Positions 1 through 6,089 of a DNA stretch of 8,485 nt are shown in pieces. Under the pieces are notes generated by a model. The model was not told the origin of the DNA. It searched no databases and was given only the letters and a program-made list of their open reading frames with translations. Source of the DNA: Halorhodospira sp. Lineage in GTDB: Bacteria > Pseudomonadota > Gammaproteobacteria > Nitrococcales > Halorhodospiraceae. The position numbers were made by a program, and so were the translations under genes. Position 1 is the stretch's first letter, and each line of letters opens with the position of its first letter. The stretch covers positions 1-8,485 of the forward strand of contig SKYL01000261.1 in the NCBI GenBank assembly GCA_007127935.1, read 5' to 3'.

Positions 1-1357
1 CCACCTCTGCCCAGCGGTACGGCAGGCGTGGATGGATCGGTTCCGCCAATGCCGGATCGGCGGCGGCCAGCGCCTCCACCGCCGCCGCGGCGGTCCCGTA
101 GAGGGAAGCGTCCGGATCAACATCGCCCTCGGGGCAACCGTACAGCGGCGCCTCCGGCGCCGGCGGCCGCCGGGTCAGACCGGCGGCGGCGATGGCCCGA
201 TCCACCACCTGTTCGGCCATGCTCCGGTAGGTGGTCCACTTGCCGCCGGTCACCGTCACCACGCCGGACGGGGCGACCTCAATATGGTGTTCCCGGGACA
301 GGGACGCAGTGGCGCCGCTACCGCCCACCAGCGGACGCAGCCCGGCAAAGGCCGCCAGCACGTCCGCACGCCCGGGCGCTGGTTCAAGGTAGCGGGCGGC
401 GTGCTCCAGGAGGTAGCCCACCTCCTCGTCGCTCGGCATCGGTTCCGGGTCGGCCTCTTCCACCGCCATGTCGGTGGTGCCCAGGAGCACCCGCCCCGCC
501 CACGGTATCGCGAAGAGGACGCGGCCGTCATCGGTACGAGGGATCAGCACCGCCGACTCGCCAGGCAGGAAACGCCGATCCACCACCAGGTGGGCGCCAC
601 GGCTGGGGCGGACCAACGGCCGGTAGGCCGGATTGTCCATGCGGCGCAGGGTGTCGCACCAAACGCCGGTGGCGTTGACCACCGCCCACGCCGGGATCTC
701 CATCTCATCTCCCGACTCCCGGTCCCGAACCACCGCGCCCACCACTCGGCGGCCCCGGCGCACCCACCCCTCCACCCGGCAGTGGTTGAGCACCACGGCG
801 CCCGCCTCCAGCGCGGTGGCGGCGAGCACCCAGGCCAACCGGGCGTCGTCGAACTGTCCGTCGGTATAGGTCGTGGCGCCCCACAGGCCGGCGGTGCGCA
901 GGGTGGGCACGGCGGCCCGGGCGGCGGCGGCGTCCAACAGCGGCGGCGGTCGCCACTCCCCCGACAATAGCCGGTAGAAACCGACGCCAGCGGTCATCAT
1001 CGGCGGGTCCCAGGCGTGGTGGAACGGCACCAGAAAGGACCGCCGGCGCACAACATGGGGCGCGGTGCGCCATAAACGGGCGCGCTCGGCCAGCGCCTCC
1101 CGGACCAACCCGCACCGCCCCTGGCGCAGGTAACGCAGCCCCCCGTGGATGAGCTTGGTGCTGCGGCTCGAGGTGCCTTGGGCAAAATCCCCGGCCTCCA
1201 GCAACACCGTACGGTAACCCCGGCGAGCCGCCTCCACCGCGGCCCCGAGGCCGGTGGCGCCGCCGCCAATGATGAGAAAATCCCACGGCTTCGCGGATGC
1301 ACCGTGCCCGGTGCGCAGCCGCTCCAGCAGCGCCTCCCTGCTCCACTCGTGGGTCAC
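1..1357 (-). CDS. glpD: Aerobic glycerol-3-phosphate dehydrogenase GlpD (3' end cut by window edge)
   Basis: This FAD enzyme oxidises sn-glycerol 3-phosphate to dihydroxyacetone phosphate and passes electrons to quinone at the inner membrane. The minus-strand frame is open from GTG at 1357 to the window edge, giving about 452 codons. GlpD proteins are usually 500-550 residues, so only a C-terminal piece is missing. Visible motifs are the FAD-binding GGGATG at residues 31-36, a glutamate ending the second Rossmann strand (residue 54), the family signature TSSRSTKLIHGGLRYL at 62-77, QFDDARL at 168-174, GLRPL at 339-343 and GGKWTTYR at 371-378. The GTG start is chosen because it overlaps the glpK stop as GTGA, has GGAG five bases upstream (1363-1366), and no better start precedes the Rossmann fold. 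The N-terminus carries about 20 more residues than E. coli GlpD. The overlap with glpK implies translational coupling. The family is certain from the motifs; the C-terminus cannot be judged. Confidence 0.95.
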   Translation of the reverse strand, partial: MTHEWSREALLERLRTGHGASAKPWDFLIIGGGATGLGAAVEAARRGYRTVLLEAGDFAQGTSSRSTKLIHGGLRYLRQGRCGLVREALAERARLWRTAPHVVRRRSFLVPFHHAWDPPMMTAGVGFYRLLSGEWRPPPLLDAAAARAAVPTLRTAGLWGATTYTDGQFDDARLAWVLAATALEAGAVVLNHCRVEGWVRRGRRVVGAVVRDRESGDEMEIPAWAVVNATGVWCDTLRRMDNPAYRPLVRPSRGAHLVVDRRFLPGESAVLIPRTDDGRVLFAIPWAGRVLLGTTDMAVEEADPEPMPSDEEVGYLLEHAARYLEPAPGRADVLAAFAGLRPLVGGSGATASLSREHHIEVAPSGVVTVTGGKWTTYRSMAEQVVDRAIAAAGLTRRPPAPEAPLYGCPEGDVDPDASLYGTAAAAVEALAAADPALAEPIHPRLPYRWAEV

Positions 1358-2844
1358 GCCGGCTCCGCCCACCCCCGGGCGCGCTCCACCGCCCGGTGCC
1401 ACTGGGCCATCCGCGCTTCGGCCCACGCCGCCCCCGACTTCGGCTCGAAGCGGCGATCCACGCGCCACTGGCGGGCGATCTCTTCCTCGCCCCCCCAATA
1501 ACCGACCGCCAGACCGGCGAGGTACGCCGCGCCCAACGCGGTGGTCTCGGAGACAGCGGGGCGCACCACCGGCACACTCAGCAAGTCGGCCTGGACCTGC
1601 ATCAGCAGGTCGTTACGCGCGGCGCCACCGTCCACGCGCAATTCCTCCAGCGGCTTGCCGGCATCGGCCTCCATGGCGCGCACCACATCCACCACCTGAT
1701 AAGCGATGGACTCCAACGCGGCCCGTGCGATGTGGGCGGCGGACGTGCCACGGGTCAACCCCACGATGGTCCCCCGCGCGTCGGGGTCCCACCACGGCGT
1801 GCCGAGACCGACGAAGGCGGGCACCAGGACCACCCCGCCGCTGTCCGGGACATCCGCCGCCAGCCGCTCGATCTCACCCGCGTGGCGAATGATGCCGAGA
1901 CCGTCCCGTAACCACTGCACCACCGCGCCGGCGATGAAGACGCTCCCCTCCAGGGCGTAGACATCGCGACCGTCCCGCCGCCAGCCCACGGTGGTCAAAA
2001 GGCCGTTGGACGACGCCACCGGGGTCTCGCCGGTGTTGAGCAGTACGAAGGCGCCGGTGCCATAGGTGGCCTTGGCCAAGCCGTGGCGGGTGCAGCACTG
2101 GCCGAAGAGGGCCGCCTGCTGATCGCCGGCGATCCCGGCGATGGGGGCCTTGCCTGGCAGGTCGGCACAGTCGATGGTACCGACCACCTCGCTGCTGCCA
2201 CGGACTTCCGGCAGTAACGAGCGGGGGATCTCCAGGGCGTCGAGCAGTTCATTGTCCCACGCCCCGGTGTGTACATTGAACAGCAAGGTGCGTGAGGCGT
2301 TGCTGGCGTCGGTGGCGTGCACCGCGCCGCCGGTGAGCTTCCAGATCAGCCAGGTATCGACGGTGCCAAAGGCAAGTTCGCCCCGCTTGGCCCGCTCCAG
2401 CACGCCGTCCACGTGGTCGAGCAGCCAACGGATCTTGGTCCCGCAGAAGTAGGGATCGAGCAGCAGGCCGGTGCGCTCGCGAAAGAGTGGCTCCAGACCC
2501 TGTTGCCGCAACTTCTCGCAGAGCGGCGCGGTGCGCCGATCCTGCCAGACAATGGCGTGGTGGACCGGCTCGCCGGTGCGCCGGTCCCAAAGGATCGTTG
2601 TCTCACGCTGGTTGGTGATGCCTACAGCGGCCACGTCGGGCCAATCGACGCCGGCCCGCAATAGCGCACGCCGGGCCACCGCGGCCTGGGTGCTCCAGAT
2701 CTCTTCCGGGTCGTGCTCCACCCATCCCGGTTGCGGAAAGCGCTGGGCGAACTCCTCCTGGGCCACCGCTAGGGCCTCACCGGCCCGATTGAAGACAATC
2801 GCCCGCGAACTGGTGGTCCCTTGGTCCAGCGCCAGTACCGCCAT
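1354..2844 (-). CDS. glpK: Glycerol kinase GlpK
   Basis: The enzyme phosphorylates cytoplasmic glycerol with ATP to sn-glycerol 3-phosphate, the substrate of the following glpD product. It is full length at 496 residues (E. coli GlpK is about 502). The FGGY-kinase phosphate loop LDQGTTSSR is at residues 6-14. Glycerol-contact residues are R80-E81 in TNQRET, W100-Q101-D102 and Y132, and the catalytic base D241 lies in AGDQQAALFG. YGTGAFVLLNTGE at 261-273 and DGGAARNDLLMQ at 405-416 are FGGY C-terminal motifs. The E. coli fructose-1,6-bisphosphate loop (GGKGGTR) is replaced by CADLPGKAP around 226-234. The C-terminal IIA-Glc contact region differs as well (about 468-481), and no Gram-positive-type regulatory histidine is visible. 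An AAGGGAG Shine-Dalgarno lies 11 bases upstream. rpoS ends 25 bp before the start and glpD overlaps the stop by four bases. Confidence 0.97.
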   Translation of the reverse strand: MAVLALDQGTTSSRAIVFNRAGEALAVAQEEFAQRFPQPGWVEHDPEEIWSTQAAVARRALLRAGVDWPDVAAVGITNQRETTILWDRRTGEPVHHAIVWQDRRTAPLCEKLRQQGLEPLFRERTGLLLDPYFCGTKIRWLLDHVDGVLERAKRGELAFGTVDTWLIWKLTGGAVHATDASNASRTLLFNVHTGAWDNELLDALEIPRSLLPEVRGSSEVVGTIDCADLPGKAPIAGIAGDQQAALFGQCCTRHGLAKATYGTGAFVLLNTGETPVASSNGLLTTVGWRRDGRDVYALEGSVFIAGAVVQWLRDGLGIIRHAGEIERLAADVPDSGGVVLVPAFVGLGTPWWDPDARGTIVGLTRGTSAAHIARAALESIAYQVVDVVRAMEADAGKPLEELRVDGGAARNDLLMQVQADLLSVPVVRPAVSETTALGAAYLAGLAVGYWGGEEEIARQWRVDRRFEPKSGAAWAEARMAQWHRAVERARGWAEPA

Positions 2845-2855
2845 GGGCCATCAGG

Positions 2856-2862
2856 CTCCCTT
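2856..2862 (-). promoter_or_regulatory. Ribosome binding site of glpK
   Basis: AAGGGAG on the minus strand ends 11 bases before the glpK ATG at 2844. A second ATG at 2851 lies closer to it but is in another frame, so it is not the glpK start. The site sits inside the 25-bp rpoS-glpK gap, leaving essentially no space for a separate promoter there. Confidence 0.6.
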
Positions 2863-2864
2863 GA

Positions 2865-2878
2865 TTCGGTTATCCGAA
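2865..2878 (-). repeat. Small hairpin containing the rpoS stop codon
   Basis: On the minus strand TTCGG, a four-base loop ATAA and CCGAA form a 5-bp stem, with the rpoS TAA stop lying inside the loop. No T-tract follows, so it is not a convincing intrinsic terminator. Its effect, if any, on rpoS-glpK read-through is unknown and it may be chance. Confidence 0.3.
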
Positions 2879-3865
2879 AACCGCGTCCTCCGAGAAGCCG
2901 GATCGCTCCATGACCTCCCGCAAGCGTTTCAACGCGTCGATCTGGATCTGGCGGACCCGCTCCCGGGTCACGCCGATCTCATTGCCCACTTCTTCCAGCG
3001 TCGCCCGCTCGTAGCCGTTGAGACCGAAACGCCGCTCCACCACGGCGCGCTGCTTCTCGGTCAGTTCATTCAACCAATCTTGCAGGTGCTCCACCACGTC
3101 CCCCTCTTCCAGCACGGCGAAGGGGTCGAGGTTGTTCTCATCGGGGATGGCGTCCAACAACACGCGGTCGGCGTCTTTGCCGATGGGCACATCCACCGAG
3201 GTGGTGCCCTCGTTGAGCCCCCGCATACGCCGGATATCCTGCGGCTCGCGGCCCATCACCGATGCGATCTCATCCACCGTGGGTTCGTGGTCCAAAGTCT
3301 GAGTCAACCGGCGTTGCGCGCGCAAGTACTGGTTGATCTCTTTGATGACGTGGATCGGCAGGCGGATGGTGCGGGTCTGGTTCATGATGGCCCGCTCGAT
3401 GGTCTGGCGGATCCACCAGGTGGCGTAAGTGGAAAAACGAAAGCCCCGTTCCGGATCGAACTTCTCCACCGCCCGGATCAACCCCAGGTTCCCCTCTTCG
3501 ATGAGGTCGAGAAAGGCCAAGCCCCGGTTCATGTAGCGGCGGGCGATCTTGACTACCAACCGGAGGTTGCTCTCGATCATACGCGCCCGGGCGGCGCCAT
3601 CGCCCCGCCGGACGCGGCGGGCGAAATAGACTTCTTCCTGGGCGGTCAACAGGGGGGAGTAGCCGATCTCATTGAGGTAGAGCTGGGTGGCATCCAGCGA
3701 GGCGTGGTTGTCGTAATGGGAGTCGTAGCGCTCCGGTTCTTCGTCGTCGGGCGGATCGGTGTCCTCCACGCTGTCCAACACCGCCTCTTCCGCCACGTTG
3801 CCGTGGCTTAACGCCTCGACGTCCCGTTCCACCGTTTCCGTGTCACTCTCCGTTCCGCCGGCCAT
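2870..3865 (-). CDS. rpoS: RNA polymerase sigma factor RpoS (sigma-38)
   Basis: This is the general-stress and stationary-phase sigma subunit, which directs RNA polymerase to stress promoters. It has 331 residues, against about 330 in E. coli. An acidic, variable N-terminus (about 1-55) is followed by region 1.2 with DATQLYLNEIGYSPLLT at 58-74. Region 2 includes IESNLRLVVKIARRY at 97-111, FLDLIEEGNLGLIRAVEKFD at 118-137 and FRFSTYATWWIRQTIERAI at 142-160. Region 3 begins near RLPIHVIKEINQYL at 168-181, and region 4.2 carries the helix-turn-helix ATLEEVGNEIGVTRERVRQI at 288-307. K175 aligns with E. coli K173, the residue required for recognition by the adaptor RssB, so regulated proteolysis is possible. 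The VYFARR segment and the position next to nlpD mark it as RpoS rather than RpoD or RpoH. GGAG lies six bases before the ATG. The 239-bp leader carries promoter-like elements, and glpK follows after 25 bp. Confidence 0.98.
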   Translation of the reverse strand: MAGGTESDTETVERDVEALSHGNVAEEAVLDSVEDTDPPDDEEPERYDSHYDNHASLDATQLYLNEIGYSPLLTAQEEVYFARRVRRGDGAARARMIESNLRLVVKIARRYMNRGLAFLDLIEEGNLGLIRAVEKFDPERGFRFSTYATWWIRQTIERAIMNQTRTIRLPIHVIKEINQYLRAQRRLTQTLDHEPTVDEIASVMGREPQDIRRMRGLNEGTTSVDVPIGKDADRVLLDAIPDENNLDPFAVLEEGDVVEHLQDWLNELTEKQRAVVERRFGLNGYERATLEEVGNEIGVTRERVRQIQIDALKRLREVMERSGFSEDAVFG

Positions 3866-3871
3866 TGGACC

Positions 3872-3878
3872 CTCCCCC
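3872..3878 (-). promoter_or_regulatory. Ribosome binding site of rpoS
   Basis: The minus strand reads GGGGGAG here, with GGAG (3872-3875) six bases before the ATG at 3865. This strong, well-spaced site supports the chosen rpoS start. Confidence 0.75.
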
Positions 3879-3891
3879 TTCGACCTAACGC

Positions 3892-3911
3892 ATTGAATGA
3901 ATTCAATTCAT
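3892..3911. repeat. AT-rich nested palindrome in the rpoS leader
   Basis: Two perfect 7-bp inverted repeats overlap. ATTGAAT (3892-3898) pairs with ATTCAAT (3901-3907) across 2 bases, and ATGAATT (3897-3903) pairs with AATTCAT (3905-3911) across 1 base. A GAATTC core lies at 3899-3904. The segment is strikingly AT-rich in a GC-rich window and lies 27-46 bases before the rpoS start codon, between the candidate promoter and the ribosome binding site. The one- and two-base spacers disfavour a strong RNA hairpin, so a dimeric DNA-binding protein is the more natural reading. That role is inferred. Confidence 0.55.
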
Positions 3912-3938
3912 ATCCCAGAGTCGCCAAGCAGGTTGTTC

Positions 3939-3967
3939 ACTATATGAGGCAAATTGTCACAGTACAA
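3939..3967 (-). promoter_or_regulatory. Candidate sigma-70-type promoter of rpoS
   Basis: On the minus strand TTGTAC (3962-3967) and TATAGT (3939-3944) are separated by exactly 17 bases. The -10 element matches the consensus at 5 of 6 positions and the -35 at 3 of 6, with its TTG retained. The implied start near 3932 gives a leader of roughly 65 bases before the rpoS ATG. In E. coli the main rpoS promoter lies inside nlpD, so this placement between the genes is a lineage-level difference if real. It is predicted from motifs only. Confidence 0.5.
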
Positions 3968-3988
3968 CACTTGATTGGACAGCGATTT

Positions 3989-4007
3989 GCCCCAAGCGTT
4001 TCGGGGC
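3989..4007. repeat. GC stem-loop in the nlpD-rpoS spacer
   Basis: GCCCC (3989-3993) and GGGGC (4003-4007) form a 5-bp inverted repeat around a 9-base loop. No T-tract follows on the minus strand, so it is a poor terminator candidate for the nlpD operon. It could equally be a fold in a longer rpoS leader transcribed from upstream, or chance. Confidence 0.25.
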
Positions 4008-4037
4008 CCATCATCCAACGGGGGGAGGGGCAATGAC

Positions 4038-4053
4038 TGTTATCTATCTCACA
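4038..4053 (-). promoter_or_regulatory. CRP/Vfr-like binding site upstream of rpoS
   Basis: The minus strand reads TGTGAGATAGATAACA, which matches the CRP core consensus TGTGATCTAGATCACA at 13 of 16 positions. The left half-site is perfect, and the right half is TAACA in place of TCACA. Its centre lies about 113 bases upstream of the start site implied by the candidate rpoS promoter, farther than the usual CRP activation positions. It may therefore act with another promoter, or it may be chance. cAMP-CRP and the homologue Vfr are known to influence rpoS in other gammaproteobacteria. No binding evidence is available from sequence alone. Confidence 0.35.
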
Positions 4054-4058
4054 TAACG

Positions 4059-4073
4059 GCCGTAAAGAACGGC
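4059..4073. repeat. Short hairpin after nlpD
   Basis: GCCGT (4059-4063) and ACGGC (4069-4073) flank a 5-base loop, about 30 bases after the nlpD stop on the minus strand. The stem is short and the following bases on the minus strand are not a T-tract, so termination here would be weak at best. Read-through from nlpD into rpoS therefore remains possible. Confidence 0.25.
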
Positions 4074-4104
4074 TCGACGCAAAGCATAGCTCAAGAACCG
4101 AGCG

Positions 4105-4836
4105 TCATCCCGAACGCGGTAGATAGCGGACAGGGTCGGCGGCGTTGCCGTCGATGCGCAACTCGAAGTGGAGGCTCGCCCGGTCGGCGCCGGCGGCGCG
4201 CCCCATCTCGGCGATCCGGTCGCCCTTGGCGACGCGACTCCCCTCATCGACCAAGATGCGTTGATTGTAGCCGTAGGCGGTCAGGAAACGGTCGTCATGG
4301 CGGATAATAATGAGATTGCCGTAGCCGCGCAGCCCACTCCCGGCGTAGACCACCTGTCCCGCCGACGCCGCCCGGACCGCATCTCCTTCCGCGCCGGCGA
4401 TCTCGATCCCCTGCTTGCCGCCACCGGAAGCGCCGTCGGCAAAGGTGCGGACGATCTCCCCCCGCGCCGGCCACGCCCAGTCGAGGTTGTAGTCGGGCGG
4501 TGCCTTGGGGGGAGGCGGCGCCGCGGGCGCGCGGGGGGGCGATGCTCCCGCCGCCACCCGGGGCTGCGGCGGGGGTCCGGGGCGGAATCCGGCGGGCGGA
4601 TTGAGCATCAGTTGCTGGCCGACGCGCAACCGCTCCGGCGACTCCAACTGATTCCACTCCACGATCCACTCGGGCCGGACGCCGTGGCGCCATGCGATTC
4701 GATAGAGCGTGTCACCGGGCACCACCTCGTAGACGTAGATCCGGCGATGGCCGTCCCGCTCCATGCCCCCGCTCCACAGGCTGGCGCAACCGGCCAGGAG
4801 AACGGCCGCCGCCAGCAGCGGGAGCCATCTCGGCAT
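4105..4836 (-). CDS. nlpD: Lipoprotein NlpD: LysM plus degenerate LytM (M23) domain
   Basis: NlpD is an outer-membrane-anchored periplasmic lipoprotein. In E. coli it activates the amidase AmiC to split septal peptidoglycan during division. The protein has 243 residues. A lipoprotein signal peptide ends in the lipobox LLAGC, with the lipidated cysteine at 17. A LysM peptidoglycan-binding domain spans about 34-79 (VVPGDTLYRIA, then VGQQLMLNP). A proline-rich linker covers about 80-115 and a LytM/M23 fold about 125-241. The zinc site is degenerate: the usual HxGxD is KQGIE at 141-145, Y190 stands where active enzymes have histidine, and the final HxH is S221-L-H223. This fits a non-enzymatic activator. 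The ATG overlaps the yqaA stop as TGATG. The frame stays open upstream as far as 5379, but that stretch is antisense-like shadow of yqaA; the lipobox fixes the start. Confidence 0.94.
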   Translation of the reverse strand: MPRWLPLLAAAVLLAGCASLWSGGMERDGHRRIYVYEVVPGDTLYRIAWRHGVRPEWIVEWNQLESPERLRVGQQLMLNPPAGFRPGPPPQPRVAAGASPPRAPAAPPPPKAPPDYNLDWAWPARGEIVRTFADGASGGGKQGIEIAGAEGDAVRAASAGQVVYAGSGLRGYGNLIIIRHDDRFLTAYGYNQRILVDEGSRVAKGDRIAEMGRAAGADRASLHFELRIDGNAADPVRYLPRSG

Positions 4837-5417
4837 CAGCCGTTCTGCCACCAGACAATGCCAAGTATCAGGATGACGACGCAAATCCATCCAATCCGTT
4901 CGATGTAGAGGCGCAACCAGGGCTCCAGCCGGGGACCGCCCCACGCCACCAAACCGGCCACGGCGTAGAACCGCGCCCCGCGCCCCAACACGGAGCCGAG
5001 GACAAATGGGATCAAACCGATCCCGGTGGCCCCCGCCGCCACGGTGAAGACTTTGTAAGGGACAGGGGAGAAACCGGCCACCAGTATGACCCAGAAGCCC
5101 CACTGGACAAACCACTCCGCCGCCGTCTCGTAGGCCGGCAGATAACCGGCGGCGACGATCCACGGCTTCACCAGGGCGATGGCGAAGTAACCCAGCAGAT
5201 AGCCGAAGAGCCCGCCGGCCACGGAGGCGGCGGTGGTGATGTGGGCGTAGAACATGGCGCGGCGCGGCTGCGCCAGGCACATGGGGGCCAAGAGGACATC
5301 CGGCGGGATCGGGAAGACCGACGATTCGGCGAAACTCAACCCACCCAACGCCCACGGCGCCCGGGGGTGCCCCGCCCACTTCAACGTCCAGGCGTAGAGA
5401 CGGCCAAACAAGCCCAT
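4836..5417 (-). CDS. yqaA: YqaA-type inner-membrane protein of the DedA/VTT superfamily
   Basis: This 193-residue polytopic membrane protein belongs to the YqaA branch of the DedA (SNARE-associated/VTT) superfamily. Some DedA members flip lipid carriers across membranes; the function of YqaA proteins is not established. Superfamily-type signatures are FAESSVFPIPPDVLL at 29-43 (acidic residue E31 and the Pro-rich re-entrant segment), GGLFGYLLGY at 68-77, GFSPVPYKVFTVAAGA at 115-130 and GSVLGRGARF at 141-150. Hydrophobic segments lie at about 23-45, 55-82, 105-130, 133-158 and 174-190. It is longer than E. coli YqaA (about 142 residues). The start lies three bases after the pcm stop (TAG-TCC-ATG) and its stop touches the nlpD start, so it is embedded in the surE-nlpD operon. 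Its presence between pcm and nlpD is a non-enteric variant of the cluster. Confidence 0.85.
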   Translation of the reverse strand: MGLFGRLYAWTLKWAGHPRAPWALGGLSFAESSVFPIPPDVLLAPMCLAQPRRAMFYAHITTAASVAGGLFGYLLGYFAIALVKPWIVAAGYLPAYETAAEWFVQWGFWVILVAGFSPVPYKVFTVAAGATGIGLIPFVLGSVLGRGARFYAVAGLVAWGGPRLEPWLRLYIERIGWICVVILILGIVWWQNG

Positions 5418-5420
5418 GGA

Positions 5421-6089
5421 CTACGTCCGCCCCCGCAGCATCGGTACGAAGCTCACCGCGGAGACGGTCCGGTGGTGGAAGGCCTGATCGCGGTGGTCCA
5501 CCACCAGGAGTTCCTGGGCGCCGGCGCCGCCCACCGGGGCCACCAGACGCCCCCCTTCATCCAGTTGCGCCAGCAGCGCCTCGGGCACGCTCTCCGGGGC
5601 GGCGGTGACGATGACCCCCTGGTACGGACCGTACTCCGGCCACCCCTCGTAGCCGTCGCCGTGGCGGATCATCACGTTGTGGTAGCCCAACTCCCGGAAC
5701 CGGGCGCGCACCGGCGGGATCAGCGCCCCGATGCGCTCCACCGAGTAGACCTCCGGGACCACCTGGGCGAGGATCGCCGCCTGGTAGCCGGAGCCGGTGC
5801 CGACCTCCAGGACCCGTTGCGGCGTTCCCAGTTCCAGCAGCAATTCGGTCATCCGCGCCACCACCCACGGCTGGGAGATGGTCTGGCCGTGGCCGATGGG
5901 CAACGGCGTGTTGTCGTAGGCCCGGCTCTCCAGGGCCTCCTCCACGAAAAGGTGGCGCGGCACGGTGCGGATCGCCTCCAGCAACCGTGGATCGTAAATC
6001 CCGAGGCCGGCCAACGTCTCCGCCAGCCTATCCCGCGTCCGCTGAGAGGTCATGCCCACGCCGGCGGCCGAGCGCGTGGGACCACTCAT
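5421..6089 (-). CDS. pcm: Protein-L-isoaspartate O-methyltransferase Pcm
   Basis: Pcm uses S-adenosylmethionine to methylate L-isoaspartyl residues in age-damaged proteins, starting their repair in the cytoplasm. The chosen product has 222 residues (E. coli Pcm has 208). Motifs in order are DNTPLPIGHGQTISQP at 59-74 with the active-site serine S72, SAM motif I VLEVGTGSGYQ at 93-103, SVERI at 116-120, HGDGYEGW at 143-150, motif II YQGVIVTAAP at 156-165 and the C-terminal FVPMLRG at 214-220. ATG at 6089 is preferred because it overlaps the surE stop as ATGA and has GGAGGGG eight bases upstream (6098-6104). An in-frame TTG at 6110 lacks this support. The ATG at 6053 aligns with the E. coli start and would give 210 residues. 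Coupling to surE is expected. Confidence 0.95.
   Translation of the reverse strand: MSGPTRSAAGVGMTSQRTRDRLAETLAGLGIYDPRLLEAIRTVPRHLFVEEALESRAYDNTPLPIGHGQTISQPWVVARMTELLLELGTPQRVLEVGTGSGYQAAILAQVVPEVYSVERIGALIPPVRARFRELGYHNVMIRHGDGYEGWPEYGPYQGVIVTAAPESVPEALLAQLDEGGRLVAPVGGAGAQELLVVDHRDQAFHHRTVSAVSFVPMLRGRT

Noticed and set aside
32..970. Plus-strand open frame of 312 codons opposite glpD
   Set aside because: The minus strand encodes a clear FAD dehydrogenase here. The plus frame is Gly/Arg/His-rich and looks like a compositional artefact.
2471..3811. Plus-strand open frame of 446 codons opposite glpK and rpoS
   Set aside because: It is a shadow of rpoS and glpK codon usage, with no recognisable domain and no ribosome binding site of note.
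3989..4007. PsrA-type operator or intrinsic terminator in the nlpD-rpoS spacer
   Set aside because: GAAAC is present but without the matching GTTTC half at proper spacing, and the 5-bp GC stem is not followed by a T-tract on the transcribed strand.
4837..5379. N-terminal extension of the nlpD frame up to 5379
   Set aside because: It overlaps yqaA in another frame and is Arg/Gly-rich. The lipoprotein signal peptide and lipobox place the real start at 4836.
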